Shown piece after piece: positions 12,601 through 27,000 of a stretch of 64,000 bases of DNA; position 1 is the stretch's first letter, and each line of letters opens with the position of its first letter. The stretch covers positions 220,641 to 284,640 of the forward strand of contig QLIY01000047.1 of the NCBI GenBank assembly GCA_003260075.1, in the 5' to 3' direction. The translations under genes were made by a program, and so were the position numbers. The notes below the pieces were generated by a model. The model made no database searches. It saw only the letters and a program-made list of their open reading frames with translations, and was not told the origin of the DNA. This DNA comes from Phallusia mammillata (taxonomy: Eukaryota > Chordata > Ascidiacea > Phlebobranchia > Ascidiidae).

Positions 12601-15600
12601 TTTTGAGTTAAAGTTTAGTGAAAAAGCATTGTTATTGTAAAATTGAATTGCCTGAGTACTTTCTACTGCTTTCAAAAACACATCTTTTCTGTTGAATTTT
12701 CAGGTTTGTATTTTTACTATTGTTGTGTGCAACATGCCAGGAATCTTGTTCTTTTGCTGCATAAAAAGTCTGTAATCCTAACATTATGTCATGCACGAGC
12801 ACACAATCTTCTTCCAACAATACTTAAAGCAAATACCAAGAGTTCATGTCAGTATGCCATAATGTTATATTTCCAACATTGGTTAAACAATCTATTTCCA
12901 TGTCAAACTTTTAGTCGAAACAGCTTACCCTTCTCTAGCATCCTGCTTGTCCAAGAGACCCTGAAGTAATCCAGTTAAACATGCATCATAGTTTTCTTGT
13001 GCCGCTCTATCGTTCGGTCCCCTGCTGTTTTCCAAAAATATATTAAACTCTTCATATAACCACTGGAAAGCGAGCTGAGAGCGGTTCCGTAAATCCGATA
13101 AAATAAATTTTGCCAATGCTGAAAAGTGAAACAAAAATGTTACATCTAGAAGTAAATATTCATTGACATTGAACAAACTTTACAAAAACTCGTCCATTAT
13201 GAATTTCTTTGTGTGTTTGGCTATGCAAGAACATAATTCACAGCAGGGGATTTATCACACCCAGAGGTGTGTGGTACTGCCCTGCTTGAAAAGCCCAGTG
13301 TTTACACATTAATTTAATTTATTCTGAACAAAAATTTCCATCACTCTTTGTCTTTATGTTTTTGTAAAAGCGCTTTTTTAAACTCACAGCTAAGTTGTAC
13401 CCAATAAAATAAACAGCATCACTGTTTAAAACATCTAAATGTGGAGAGCTGAAAATGTTTCTTCAGGACAAAAATGGCAAAGATGTGGTTAATGCAGCTT
13501 GCGATAAAAGTATGTTGGAACATTACTTCAGATGTTTTTGCCTCAAAAATTTAAATTTAACTTACATCGATGTAAGTCTCCTCCAAACTGGGCAACAAGA
13601 CTGGTGAGCACTTTCTGCCAGCGATGATGAACACCTCCAGCTATAGCTGATCCTAGAATGATACAAATTTTAATACAAAAGCCAATAAATGATAAGTAAG
13701 CTGCATACAGTAGTGTCCACTGTTTTAAACCTATGTGGTCTCATCAGTGCAGCTGGCGACAAGAAATTGGTGATACTGGCTCATATAGCAATAAACCACA
13801 GAAGAAGCTGGTTCGAAATGGCCAAGCAACTGCTTGGTAAACAAAAATGAGGTCTGCTTTTCTGCTTGTTACTCCTAAAAATCTGGAGTGCCGTTAGATA
13901 GGTATTCCAGTCAATGTGGCCAATGCCTTGTCAGAAATAAATAAATTTTTTCTAATTTATGGAAAATATGAACATGGAAAAAAGTGAATGCTGATTTTCA
14001 ACAAACTCAGATTAGTCAATCTAGATCAGGGGTTCCCAAACTTTTTTGGTCTGTGGCCCAAATGTTTATTGAATAGCGATTCGTGGCCCACCACGTGCTG
14101 TAAATTTGGGCACAAACAAAAAAAATGACTCAAAAACAGGCGAAGTTTTCTGGCAATTTATTTTTAATGAGATACATGCTCCTGAAATTTGGCTACAAGA
14201 TTCAGAATTCTTTGCAAAAATTACGTTTTTCAAAACAAAGCGCATAATATCTACAGTATAACAAAACAGTAGAATCTATTCAAATGGCTCTGTGGCCCAT
14301 TGAAAATGTCTTGGTGGCCCACTACTGGGCCATAGCCCACAGTTTGGGAACCACTGATCTAGATCAAGAGGTTTTTAACCAGTGAGGTAGGTCATGTAAC
14401 CAAAAAAATAAGTAAAATATTTAACAGCAACAAAAAAGAGAAACATTTATAAGCAAAAAAACTACCCTAAAAAAAACTAACTACCCTAGACTTACAATTT
14501 ACTTAGAGTTATGTTTCAGCATTTTAGGCCTGGCCTTTTGTAATAACACTTGTGGAAACTGGTTTTTGGTGACAACCTTATGACAATTACAAAATATAAT
14601 GGTTTATTATTTCACTGTGCAGGAGGTAATTGATACAACATGATTGCCATCACATAGTGTGACAAAAATATTAAAACAGGCAGATAAATTAAAAAATACG
14701 GAGTGGTGCGGCAGGTCAACTATTTGTGCGGCAGGATCAACTATCATTTAAAGGGGTCGGATGATTTACATTGGGTCCCTAAATGGGTGGTGAGATGTAA
14801 AAAGTTCAAAACCATTGTTCTAGCTTCAAACCGGATTCTCATTAATTATTTTATTTTACTTTAGGAACAAGTGTCCATGAATTATGCTAATCAAGCTTGA
14901 TGCATGCAGAAATTTGAAACATTCTTTTGGGATAGTCTGTTAGTGTTCAACTTACTTTCAGATTTGAGAACTCTTAAAACTGACATTTTGATAATCCGAT
15001 CCTTGGCATCAAGACTGAGAGGCTTAGTAATGCTGGCAAGGTGAAAACCCTGGAAAACACAAATGAAAACATTTTGAGACAAATCAGTTTGAGATCCAAG
15101 GATTTGTGATTAAGTTTGTGCCCTACATCTAGCAAATGGACGTTGTTGAGACCAACTTGATTTCGAAAATTAAAGGGCCAACAGATTAGATAGCAACATA
15201 CAACTTATTTCTTGTTTAAAAAATATGTTAAAACACAAAAACAAGCTTGAGACCGAAAGATAGTCATGACAACAGGGTTACCTGCATTCTTCTTTGCAGC
15301 CCCTTGCTTGGAACAATAGGTTGTACTGGTTCAAGGGAAATTTTCTTTTCCACTATTACTTCTTCAGGTTCCTTAGTTTCCTCTGTAGCTGTAGTTCCAC
15401 CTGAATAATACAAATGAAAAAGACATACAAACAAAAATGTTAATAGAAAAAAGATTAGTCAAACATAGGAGAAATAATTCAAGTGAAAACACAATAATAC
15501 CTATTACTGTTTGAATGGGTACAGACGGTTTGCTTTTTTCTAATTCCATTTCTTGTTTTTCTTTTTCCATTTGCTTTTTTGCCTCTTCTTCCGCTTGCTG

Positions 15601-18600
15601 TCATGTAAAATAAGCACAACTTTTCAGTCAACATGCAGGACCGTACAATGATGAGAAAACAAATTTGCAAATGTGCAGACGAAAGGTATCAGTTTTGAAC
15701 TAAACCTTTTTTGACAGAAACCAGAATTTTCGGATTAATAATCTCAAAAAAGATTAATAATAAATGTGTTAGATTTGTCTTTGTTCGTTTCCTGCATTAT
15801 TCGTTGTTAAACTTTCGTTTTTGGAGGCAGAATTTTAATCAACCACAGTCCTTTAATCTCAATAAAGTTATGTACTGTAGCAGTCAATGCACGAAAAGAG
15901 ATAAATTTTCTAGTGTACAATACTCAAAACAAAGCACAAAGAATTCTATTGTTAATGTGTGTTGTGATGTCACAATGGAGGTAACAATCTTTTTTTCCCG
16001 GATCCAAGAGTTTGATAAGCAGTTTGCACTTATATACAGGATTGTAAAAACGGTTTGGGAACTTAAAAATATTGTACTGTTGTTAATGCTACTACCTCTA
16101 CGGACCCCCTGAAAATATCTCACGGACCCCTTGGGGGTCCGCGAACCTCAGGTTGGGAACCACTGTTCTAAGAGCATTTCTAATTTGCAGAAATAGCACC
16201 AGCTCCACAATGCTGCAATACTTTAGATTGTAAATTTCCACATACCATTTCAGCGGCTTGTTGAATCCCTGATCCAATGCCCACTGCAGTCATCTGTGTA
16301 GCAAGAAGCCTGGCAAGATGCATGATCTGTTCCATGGTTCCAGCTGACTCGATAGGAGTATAAGATGCTTGAAAGGCATCAGGAATTTTGTCTGGCAACA
16401 TTACCTGAAAAACACAACAGTTTTACATGTGACATACATAAAAAAAACAATGATCCTAACTGCAACTGGACATGTTTACTGAAAAAACACTTAAATTAGG
16501 GGGCTTACAGGCCCTATTCCAAATAAATTTGTTCATTGTTTAAAAAATACTTTAAAACTGAAAAATCAACACTTTACATACTGCTTGGTTACTATAGTCT
16601 GAAGATCTAAACACCTACCATGCTCAGCAAAACTAGATTGGCAACATTTTCTGGGTTGAGTAGTGGAACTAGTTCATCGGCAGTAATATCAATAGCAGAT
16701 GCCTGATGTTGAGGTTTTACACTGCGTGAAGAAGTTGCCTTTGCTTCCTCCTGAGATGATCCTTGTGTTCCCGAGCCTCCTGGTTTCTCCTCATCCCCGT
16801 ATACATCCTCCTCATAATCTTCTTTTAACTTAATAAACAGAAACCATACAAAAGAAAATGTTAGTGCGGCAGGTCTGGATGGATAGATAGACAACAGTCA
16901 AGTTTGATTTGGGTTGGTTGTTAAAACTTTGACATTCACAATGAAGTGACATTGGAAGACTTTTGATTAAACCATCCAAAAAAGTTTAATGGCCTTTGAA
17001 AAGAAACAAAATCTAAAAAAATTCATTGAAGGCTTTAAACATTTCTCTTCGAAATATTTTGATGCCTAGAATATTAAACAACAACATGATGGAACTAGAT
17101 AATTAAACAATGTATCTAACTTTATTTTTGTTTTTTGTCACAGTCATTAGTTAAGTTGAATTGCCAATTTAGCAGTTACAGTTTTCACTGTAGTAGTTGG
17201 CTATCAAAATGGTCAATATCGAACTCCTTTTAAAGGCAAGATTTGGTGCAAGACAGTATTTGCCCACTACCATGTTACTTACTTCCATTTTGGGTTTCTT
17301 GCTAGACTTTTCAGCACCCAGCTCTTTACTGGCCTCTAGGGGACTCCTTTTTCTGGCAATGGATTTCTTGTCTTTGGCCATTGCAGAAGGTTTGGGCATG
17401 TTTCTCGCAATTTCTGTGGCATTGGTGCCAAGATCATACAACAAGTTGGTAATCTGAAATTCAATTTGTAAAAAAAGAATTGCAAAATTTTGAAATTGTT
17501 GGTTTGGAACAGGGTTGTGCAACAGGCAACCCACGGGCCACAATCCGGCCCACCAAGCTATTTAGTGCGGCCCTCACCAACACACTGATTCAGAGAAAAA
17601 TTGCAAATCTTTAGGGAATTTAGCAAATTTTTCCACTAGCTTTTGGTAAATCTCCTAAGTTGCTATACTATACGTAACAAGTACAAGCTAAACCATCATT
17701 TTCAACCGGTGGGCCATACAGCGGTTTGCAAGTGCTTCACCGAATGTGACATAATAATTCCCTTTTGTCTAAACTCTAAACAATTATTTTGTTGTGAAAG
17801 CCAGTGTTGCGGTGAAACTCTGTTTGTTTTAGAAATATATGTATTGATGCTTTGGAAGAATTTCAAAATTATTGTTTGCATGAAAAAAATTGGCCCTCGT
17901 TTGATATCCGAAACTGTTGATATGGCCCACTGACAAAAATGTTGCACACCCCTGATTTAGATACTGGGACTATGTACAGTATTACACATACAAATCTTTA
18001 GGTACATTTAACTAAGAAAAAAAATAGTGCCTGTTACCTGCAAGTGAAACTCAGTTGAGCCAGCATGACGAAGCAAGTTCATCAACTGCATTTTGAGATG
18101 CTTTCGTACACTAGTCACTTGTGTTTTTGCGAGTGTTGGGGGTAGATTTGCTAAAAAAATGAAATTAAATGTTTAACTTTAAAATGTTACAATCAAAAGC
18201 AAACTGAAATTGTTTTTACATCATACTACAGCAACTCACCATGTAACATTTCGAATGCTTCTACAGCAGATGCCATAAACTGTGGTCGTTGCTTAGCAAT
18301 GGTTGTCAAGGTTCCCATGGCTGCCATCAGGTTGACACTAAAAGGTAAAAAAGTTAGTTGCAACAATGCATACATGTTTAAACAAAATAAACAAATTGAT
18401 CTTTCAAAGTAATTCTACCTACCTAGAGATTGTAGGAGAAGATACAAATTCAAGCATTTTCTGAAGTGCTTTCTGGCACAGAGTCACTAAGTCAGCTTTG
18501 ATTAGCACAGGGTTGTTGTTCGGAATTTGATCAAGGGATGAGTAACTTTCAACTTTTTTTGGTAACTCAGAATACCTTTGCCTTTCTGACAGAGTCAATA

Positions 18601-19824
18601 CGACTTTCTCCACAAATTTTACTGACTGCAACAAAAATACAAAACTGTAAATTCAAGTACATAATATTTCGTTTTTTATCACTAAATACCTGTGTTCGAA
18701 CACCATCATTTTCAGAGTCCAGCATTTGGAAAATTGTGTCCTGAATGTCACACACAGTTTTCCAACTGGCTTCAAGCAGTTCTTTTGAAGCTTTGCTTGA
18801 ACTAACCCACTGCAAAGAAGAAAACTCAACACTTATGTATATTGTTTTACAAACTAAAATCTTCTGAAGATGTACTTGGTACCTGAATAGACAGTCTATA
18901 AAGTTGAGTTGAGGACTGAATCACTTTTTTGAGAACGTTGACATTGTCATCGACTAACAGCATGTAAAAATTGGACAGTAACTTTGACAACAATTCCTGT
19001 TCTTTTTTGCTGCAATTAAGTAAAAGTTTCGTAACAATTCTGGCCATTATTTCAGTTTACAAACAATGCTGAAAAAATATAGTTACCATGCTTCCTCCAT
19101 AAATCCAACAACAAATTTACGGACGTCCGATGATCTGTCAGCCTGGAATGCAACAACTTCATCTGTGAAATTATCCAACAGCTCTGGTTGTTTGTTGATG
19201 ACCAACTCTTGGACTTGTTGCAGTTTTTCGACCTTCTCGGAGTCCTTTTTTGCCATTGAAGCTTGGTTTAACAAATTGATTACCTGAAGAAATTTGAAAT
19301 GAGTTGCACATTTAGAAACTACAAACATGGCAAGCGTCGCTCAGTAATTAAATAAGGCAGTGGTTGAATAGCTCCCGCCCCCCGTGAGGGGTCATTTCCC
19401 ATTTCAACAACCTTAGACCCATTCTCTTAATTGAGAGTTCATTATAATAATTATTAAAAACACATGAAAGCATTTGAAGGGGGTCACAATTTACATTTGG
19501 CAATGAAAATCGGTCACCGGATAAAAAAGGTTGAAAACCACGGAAATAATGGCATGCTCCAGCAGTTGGAGTGATCAGTATATATGTAGTATATATACTT
19601 AACAATGCAAGCAAAAACACATTATAAAGTCTTTAATCATAAAACGTTTTAAAAAACAAATATTATGTTGAATAAGACTCAAGAATTGGTACCATATCAA
19701 ATGTAGATATCTTCTCTTCTTTCTCTGCATCATCTGCTGCAAACTCTTTAGCTGACCTTGAGCTTAATGGTTCTTTTTGTCTTCTGTTTCGTGGATCGCC
19801 ACCCCTAGTGACTCTTGGATCCAT
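606..19824 (-). CDS. SYMPK: Symplekin (mRNA 3'-end processing scaffold)
   Basis: Symplekin is the nuclear scaffold joining CPSF, CstF and the histone pre-mRNA cleavage machinery. Coding exons, 5' to 3' on the minus strand: 19824-19693, 19283-19087, 19009-18883, 18809-18690, 18625-18423, 18337-18240, 18150-18038, 17453-17283, 16828-16619, 16404-16246, 15597-15501, 15400-15282, 15049-14956, 13652-13566, 13118-12929, 8390-8195, 7897-7744, 7240-7159, 6569-6391, 5961-5790, 5504-5380, 4856-4738, 4408-4292, 3855-3727, 2662-2432, 1941-1755, 765-670, and a tentative last exon 628-606. All phases agree, giving about 1300 residues, close to vertebrate symplekin. Diagnostic stretches include [53 protein letters not shown] and [11 protein letters not shown]. 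The N-terminal half is HEAT-like. The C-terminal conserved domain ends near [13 protein letters not shown] and is followed by a charged coiled-coil tail rich in E, Q, R and K. The start at 19824 opens the first conserved exon. Confidence 0.95.
1310..1432. repeat. Dispersed repeat copy 1 (hAT-like end)
   Basis: This segment resembles 27094-27235 over about 130 bases. Both contain AAAACACCA, GAATGTTT and TTTCGTG, and end in CGGCACACAGTTT-AGAATCACT. The right end GTTTGAGAATCACTG looks like a hAT-type terminus. It is followed by CTCTAAAC, whereas the other copy is followed by TTCTAAAC. I could not find the left terminus. It lies in a late symplekin intron. Confidence 0.5.
2702..2960. mobile_element. 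hAT-like non-autonomous element
   Basis: The ends are CAGTTGTGGGATTCAAAT at the left and, on the other strand, CAGTGGTGGGGTTCATCC at the right, forming imperfect inverted repeats with the CAG...CTG termini typical of hAT elements. No clear 8-bp target duplication is visible. Inside, a unit of about 60 bases (CCATTGACAGTAA ... CGGTTCTATAGA) occurs twice, at about 2781-2843 and 2868-2930, with a partial third start between them. It has no coding capacity and sits in a symplekin intron. Confidence 0.6.
6634..6693. repeat. Short tandem duplication
   Basis: The 24-25 base stretch beginning AATTTATTTATCTGTACATT occurs at about 6634-6659 and again at 6669-6693, spaced about 34 bases apart. It is a small local duplication in a symplekin intron. 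Confidence 0.7.
9077..9205. repeat. Perfect inverted repeat with ~87-base loop
   Basis: A 21-base arm at 9077-9097 beginning GAGCAGGCGCCCAAAACAAC is matched exactly by its reverse complement at 9185-9205. Next to the right arm, TGTACAAAGGTTGT occurs twice, near 9177 and 9208. The arms are more GC-rich than the surroundings. It could be a small foldback element or the end of a degenerate transposon; no target duplication is evident. Confidence 0.75.
9672..11893 (+). CDS. Unknown small single-pass membrane protein, nested in symplekin intron
   Basis: I do not recognise this family. Proposed exons: 9672-9703, 9769-9938 (or to 9961), 11411-11490, 11566-11653, 11754-11893. With a donor at 9938 (GGGA|gtattg) all phases agree and the protein has 169 residues. 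The stronger-looking donor after 9961 (AAAG|gtaatt) breaks the frame and would need an undiscovered exon. The third exon ends at a GC rather than GT donor (ATAAG|gcagga). The product has a signal peptide ([10 protein letters not shown]..., likely cleaved after TSKA), an acidic and Asn/Gln-rich ectodomain with two CxxxC-spaced cysteines (CDMTC) and a further Cys, and a charged helix ([12 protein letters not shown]). A membrane span follows at about residues 108-131 ([21 protein letters not shown]), then a short Lys/Gln/Ser tail ending SSSCSLLT. In-frame ATGs at 9648 and 9651 would lengthen the signal region. It is antisense to the host gene. Confidence 0.6.
10452..10743. mobile_element. hAT-like MITE with perfect 8-bp target duplication
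   Basis: The ends TAGTGATGGGACGGGTACC and, reversed, TAGTGATGGGACGATACC form inverted terminal repeats. CTATTTAT flanks both sides exactly (10444-10451 and 10744-10751), an 8-bp target duplication as made by hAT transposases. An internal GT microsatellite lies near 10582-10592. There is no coding capacity. It lies in the second intron of the nested gene. Confidence 0.85.
11917..12168. mobile_element. hAT-like terminal-inverted-repeat element
   Basis: The left end CAGTGGTTCCCAACTGAG and the right end CTGGAAACCACTG are imperfect inverted repeats in the CAGTGGTTC style shared by other elements in this window. No matching 8-bp duplication is seen, so the call is weaker. It begins 23 bases after the nested gene's stop codon and may supply part of its 3' UTR. 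Confidence 0.55.
14027..14356. mobile_element. hAT-like MITE with perfect 8-bp target duplication
   Basis: The ends are CAGGGGTTCCCAAACTTTTT and, on the opposite strand, CAGTGGTTCCCAAACTGTGG. ATCTAGAT flanks both sides exactly (14019-14026 and 14357-14364). The interior includes several GGCCCA motifs near both ends. It is non-coding and sits in a symplekin intron. Confidence 0.9.
16100..16164. mobile_element. Terminal fragment of hAT-like element
   Basis: CGGACCCC and GGGGGTCCGCGAACC followed by GTTGGGAACCACTG match the right end of the 45415-46020 element (CGGACCC...GGTCCGCGGACCCC...GTTTGGGATCCGCTG). The left end is not recognisable nearby, so this is a fragment or a strongly diverged copy. 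Confidence 0.5.
17510..17954. mobile_element. hAT-like MITE
   Basis: The ends are CAGGGTTGTGCAACAGGC and, reversed, CAGGGGTGTGCAACATTTTT. The interior begins with GGCCACAATCCGGCCCACC and ends with TGGCCCAC. The flanks GTTTGGAA and ATTTAGAT are only partly alike, so a target duplication is doubtful. It lies in the symplekin intron between exons 18150-18038 and 17453-17283. Confidence 0.65.
19358..19543. mobile_element. hAT-like short element
   Basis: The left end CAGTGGTTGAATAG pairs imperfectly with the right end GGTTGAAAACCACGG. The flanks AAATAAGG (19350-19357) and AAATAATG (19544-19551) differ at one position, as expected of an ageing 8-bp duplication. It lies in the first symplekin intron. 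Confidence 0.6.
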
Positions 19825-20952
19825 TTTACAAATTATTTGCACTTGACTAGACTACCTACAAATCAAGTTGGGTCCACAAGTGTCCTGGCAAAAATCACGT
19901 ATTTGCTCTTTGATTGGAGTTTAGTTGAGCGAGAAGTGTATGTTAATTATAATAGTCTCAAAATATAAATCAGGAATTCAGGATGACAAAAGTTTTTGTG
20001 AATATTGGCAAAAGTGTGCATTTAATTAATTATTATTAGTAAAGACAAAATTGAATTTTACAAACCTGTGTGTGTAGCACTAGCTATGGATTTTGTTTAC
20101 TTGTGGTAACACAACATCAGTGCCTGCTGAAGCTCGCATGACATTCCTCGCAATACGAAAACAGCAAACAGCACGTTAAAATGAAAAACCAACTCTTGCG
20201 GCGTATAAACTGTTCTTATTTTTACGGAAACATAAAAGCAAACGCTAACGTTTACAAAGTTCAACTCTGTTTTGTTTTTTTAACTGCCTAATTTCCATTT
20301 TTTAAGAAACTATGTGTTTGGGTATCTAATTTTAGATTATATTATTTAAAAAGTACAAAATTGCTCGTGGTTATAACGTTCAGATTATACGATAAACAAT
20401 TCGCTAAAAAAGGCGGGCATTGAGCGAGAGAGTCGTCCATTAAGCAGACGGTTATGTACAGTTGGCAGTTTTATGTGTAAACAAATAAAAGCTGATTTTC
20501 GTTCATCATCATTCGAATTGACTTTTGTTTTCAGCTGAGTTGTTTGCATTATTTAAATGAAAATATATGTTGGGTCTACTTTAACGGGAAGCTAGACTTG
20601 CTAAACACCCACTGTCTTCGTTTCTTGCAGTTTATAGGTGACCTCGACAAGGCAATGGCTGCTAAGGCGCTAGTTTTAGTAGTTTGTACTCAAAGACTGA
20701 CTCTGGTTACAAAGAGTATCCTATTTAGTTTTAGCCTACATTACAACTTGACGTGGCTTAAAAAACCCACAAATATTAGATTAGATTTAGGCATAGGCTA
20801 CGAAGAGTAGCTGATAAAATTACGAAGTTTGGACACTTGCAAAAATTAAAGAACTTTAATGGTGATCAACATAACAAATAAGAATAAACTGATAATACGA
20901 CGAAAAATCGCAAATCTCCAACATTGGGCTATACAGCATTTGTGACCAGATC
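19825..20952. other. Intergenic: symplekin 5' side / cathepsin 3' side
   Basis: No protein gene is supported. Near the symplekin start a minus-strand acceptor-like site (TTTGTAG|GTAGTC at about 19856) could be an SL trans-splice site. An 88-codon open frame on the plus strand at 20544-20810 has no recognisable content. On the cathepsin side a minus-strand ATTAAA near 20856 may be its poly(A) signal. Confidence 0.4.
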
Positions 20953-23385
<2,433 letters not shown>

Positions 23386-24085
23386 GGTCGCTCTTCGGTA
23401 ATACTTTGTGCTTCACAAACAGTCTTAATGTAACTGGCAAATAAGAGCGATTACAGACATTTTAGTTTCGATCGATAGTACAAACTGTTTTTAACAAATT
23501 TAGGTGGGACTTGCTGCTTTTTTGTTTGCAACTCTAACCTGACTGTTTCTAAGCCAAATGTCTGGTGTTTTTCATTACAGCATAAACTATACGCAGGATC
23601 TTTTTCCAAACACATTGTTAGCTTGTTTAATGGTGCAAGTGACCAAAGTTCGCGATGCCAGTGTTGCAAATAGAAGTGCAAACATTTGAGAGCATAGCAA
23701 ACATTAATTGCTACAAACCGTTACTGTTAGCCAGTAAATAAATGTGTGCTTTACTGCATCAATGCTGCATTTTTTGTGCGTTTATGATTACCAAAGACTA
23801 GAGAGAAGTCACTCTTCCACTAAAAAGGTTCGGAATTTATACAAACCGTCTGAAAACTTAGGAATTGTGAAAAACTTTGTACGGAAAAAGCTGGTAACCC
23901 TTTTTTACAACAGGTACAAAAAATATATTTGCAAAGAGAATGGCAGTACAAATTGTAAACATTTACGCCAATCCAATGTGGTGAAATAAATAGTTCAAAG
24001 AAACGAGAATTGGATTCTCAACACAAAGTTCATGCGTAAGTAAGCAATATCCAAAGAAAACAAACCACGTACAACGATTGGAACA
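23386..24085. other. Intergenic: cathepsin promoter side and CACHD1-like 3' side
   Basis: There are two plus-strand open frames under 85 codons (23253-23444 and 23744-23989) with no recognisable content, and no repeat or RNA gene that I can see. The cathepsin promoter and 5' UTR should be here. Confidence 0.4.
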
Positions 24086-27000
24086 TCACGTACGATGGGC
24101 AGTAGTAAGCTCATTCATTTCAACCCGTGAGTCACCTTCGGTTGGGCTATTCTTTTTACACAGCAGTCGTTTTAAGCGAGTCCTGTTCAATCCAACGGTT
24201 ATTGAAGTAAGAAGCATTACCACACCAACCATATACAGTATAAACTTTTTCTTTACTGTGAATTGAACTTTTACCACGTCGTCGCTATTAACAACCACTG
24301 CTGGTTTATGGTCCGTACGAGGAAGCAAGATGTAACCGCTTTCAATCTCATGTCTACACACCAACAGCGTTCCAGGATCAATGGCATCTAGCACGACCAA
24401 AGGACTTTGAGTCAGATCTGGTTTGGTAACAATCAATTGGTCTACGTTACTAGACGCTGGCCTGCTGGAAGTGAATTTGTCAGGAAAGCAAGGCGGTGGA
24501 TCACCCACCCAGGTATGGTTGTACAAGTTCAAGCAGGTGTGGTAGTGCTCTGTGGCGCCGTACATGTCCATACAAGGCGATTCACACGATTCAGCTTTCG
24601 TTTCAAGGCATCGGGCATAATCTGACTGATGGAGTCTACACTCAGCGTCTGTTTGCAAATATTCAAAAAGTAAACCGACATGCTATGTTGATATTATGGT
24701 ATGTGGGCGTTTAGAAAACCTGTTGGTACTCCGTTAGCTGTTTTGTTAATCAATTACAACACATTATAGTGGCAAACAAGGCAACACACTGATTATATTA
24801 CCCAGATTTTAAAAACCTGTTATTTAAAATTTATAAATGAACACCACGTACCACTTGTGGAAGTGTAAGCCAATGGTACGACAAGCAAAATGACGTTGGT
24901 TCCAGCAACTTCCGATATGGAAAACGGAAGTGAAAGAGCAACTTGGCGCATGCGCTGCAGGTCGATTGTATGCCCGACCCTGTAAAGCTTGCAATTAATT
25001 TCAGATAACAAAACAAAAAAACAATTGATATCTTATTTAATGCAAAGAAATGTCTAATGCCGGTCCCGAACCATACCATTAGTATTTATTCTAAATTGTA
25101 CCTCACATAAAATGTCGATGAACAGTCTCTTTTTTCATCACTTACTTGTGCGTTACTGATGCAAGGTCAATACATTTACGTCGCACCAGGATTCTTTTCT
25201 TGATGAGAGTCGAAGCCACGTAACTATTTGCATGAGTCACGTGATAACCAGTTTTGGAAGCAAAGGCGATGGCGTCTGGTTCGTGTGAAGATAAACGACG
25301 ATCGTAGATGACAAAGCCTATCGCATAACGCTACATTTAATGATCAAGAGCAGTGGTTCTCAAACTCGGTTTTCAGGGCCGCATGCGGCTCCCAACTGCT
25401 CATTTTGCGGCTCGCACCAGACCTCAGAAAACCACCAAAGATTGCTATTTTAGCTTTTAAAGTCATAATCTTTAGTGATTTTCACAAGGTTTCGTTTTTT
25501 TCGGCTCCCTACACACTTAAAAAAGTATCATTTGGCCCCGACAATAAAAAAGTTTGAGAACCACTGATCAAGAGTATCAAGAATAAATTTACAGATTTTA
25601 GCAACAGTATTAACAGGCACAGTCTCCGTTTTTGTTTACTTTATACACATAATAAAAATGTAATAAATATTAAAAATGTATTTCGCCACTATAATGTCAA
25701 TGTAAGTTCTAACCAAGAAATAAAAACAGTCTCTAAAAAACTTAGAATCATTTGACTGAACGATATCTGGCCCTCTGACAAGCAGCATACTTATCGACGA
25801 TCACTGTCTGTTTCAAGTATAATTCTAAATATGGAAACAAGTTTCCAAAGAAGTAGAATCAGTTGATAATAATTAAAAAATATATATTTCACCTATTGGC
25901 ATCGTCAGTATCTTATTCAAATAGAACTAAAAAAGATTTGCATTAAACGCACGTAATTCAGGACGATTTTCGTATATCCCAGCTTTATAGTACCAACATA
26001 ATTTATCTACCTGATTTGTCGAGTACCATACAGGTCTGAGACTTTTCATTGCATTCTGCCACTGTTTCTTTCAGCAAGCTTTCCAAGTACGACAGGAATA
26101 TATCGGCACCCATGACGCCGAAAACATGAGGAGGGCGCTCTTTCGATTCGGTCTGTCCGGTGGGCGGTGGTTCCACTATTCCTCTACTGACGGTGATAAC
26201 AAGCCCTTGTCCGTTAGCATCGAGGTAAGGCGGGGAAACGGCGGCGAGCACAGCGTCGTGCAGAGTATCTGTTGTTTCCTGATGAAAAAACGGACCAACA
26301 TAAAATGTATTGACAAGTACGTTTTGCTTTATTATTGGAAAAAAAGTGTTACTTGAACCTTTAGAAGTGATAACAAATACTTCTTTAAAGACTTCAAAAA
26401 GGTGTGTTTATTTACTGTATGTCATACTCTTTTATATGAAGTGCGTAAAGTATAGCATTGTGTATGTTTATCCAAAACTATTTTTTAGTTCGGTAGTGCA
26501 CATACTACATCATTCATAAAATATCAACCTGTTTCAGGCGTTTCACGAAGGTGTCAGTGATGAGAGAGTGTCCCAGCTCATACCAGGGCCTGTGTACGGG
26601 ATTGTACAGTTTCGGAAGCTCACTGCCGGGAAATATGCGCATCGTTCCCTGCTCGGTGCCGATATACAGCCAAGTCACGTGATCCTTCATCGATTGCATC
26701 GTGTATGACGTCGGTGTACGACGCAATTTCAACCAGATGCTCTCTAGTACCCACGTGGCCAACAGGGAGCTTCGAACGCCCGGGCGAAATCGAGGGGCGT
26801 CGGCGTTCGCGTATTTGCCTGTCGTCATGTATTGATGGTAGCTGCAACATGTGTAAGCGATGGCACATAAACAATTGAAACCCTTCTGTGCAATTGATTA
26901 CCAAATTCAATTCAAATGACGGGAAATGTTACTGAACTGAAACATTAAGTCAGTGAACTTGGCCAAACAGAACACTTGCAGTTTTGCCTATTTATAAAGT

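Larger units (their letters stand above)
8391..12928. other. Largest symplekin intron, hosting a nested gene
   Basis: The minus-strand donor follows the exon ending at 12929 ([10 protein letters not shown]) and the acceptor precedes the exon starting at 8390 ([10 protein letters not shown]). These two pieces are contiguous in symplekin family proteins and the splice phase (2) matches, so no exon is missing between them. The intron holds a plus-strand gene at 9672-11893, two hAT-like elements, an inverted repeat at 9077-9205 and a purine-rich stretch around 9430-9510. I see nothing else in 8400-9070. Confidence 0.85.

Noticed and set aside
20544-20810. Plus-strand 88-codon open frame upstream of symplekin
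   Set aside because: No recognisable sequence, and no conserved splice or start context beyond a lone acceptor-like site.
24831-25079. Alternative minus-strand frame across the CACHD1-like exon at 24979-24852
   Set aside because: The frame giving EVAGTNVILLVV matches the family region RIPGTNAFVGIV and keeps phase when the acceptor TTTACAG at 24980 is used.
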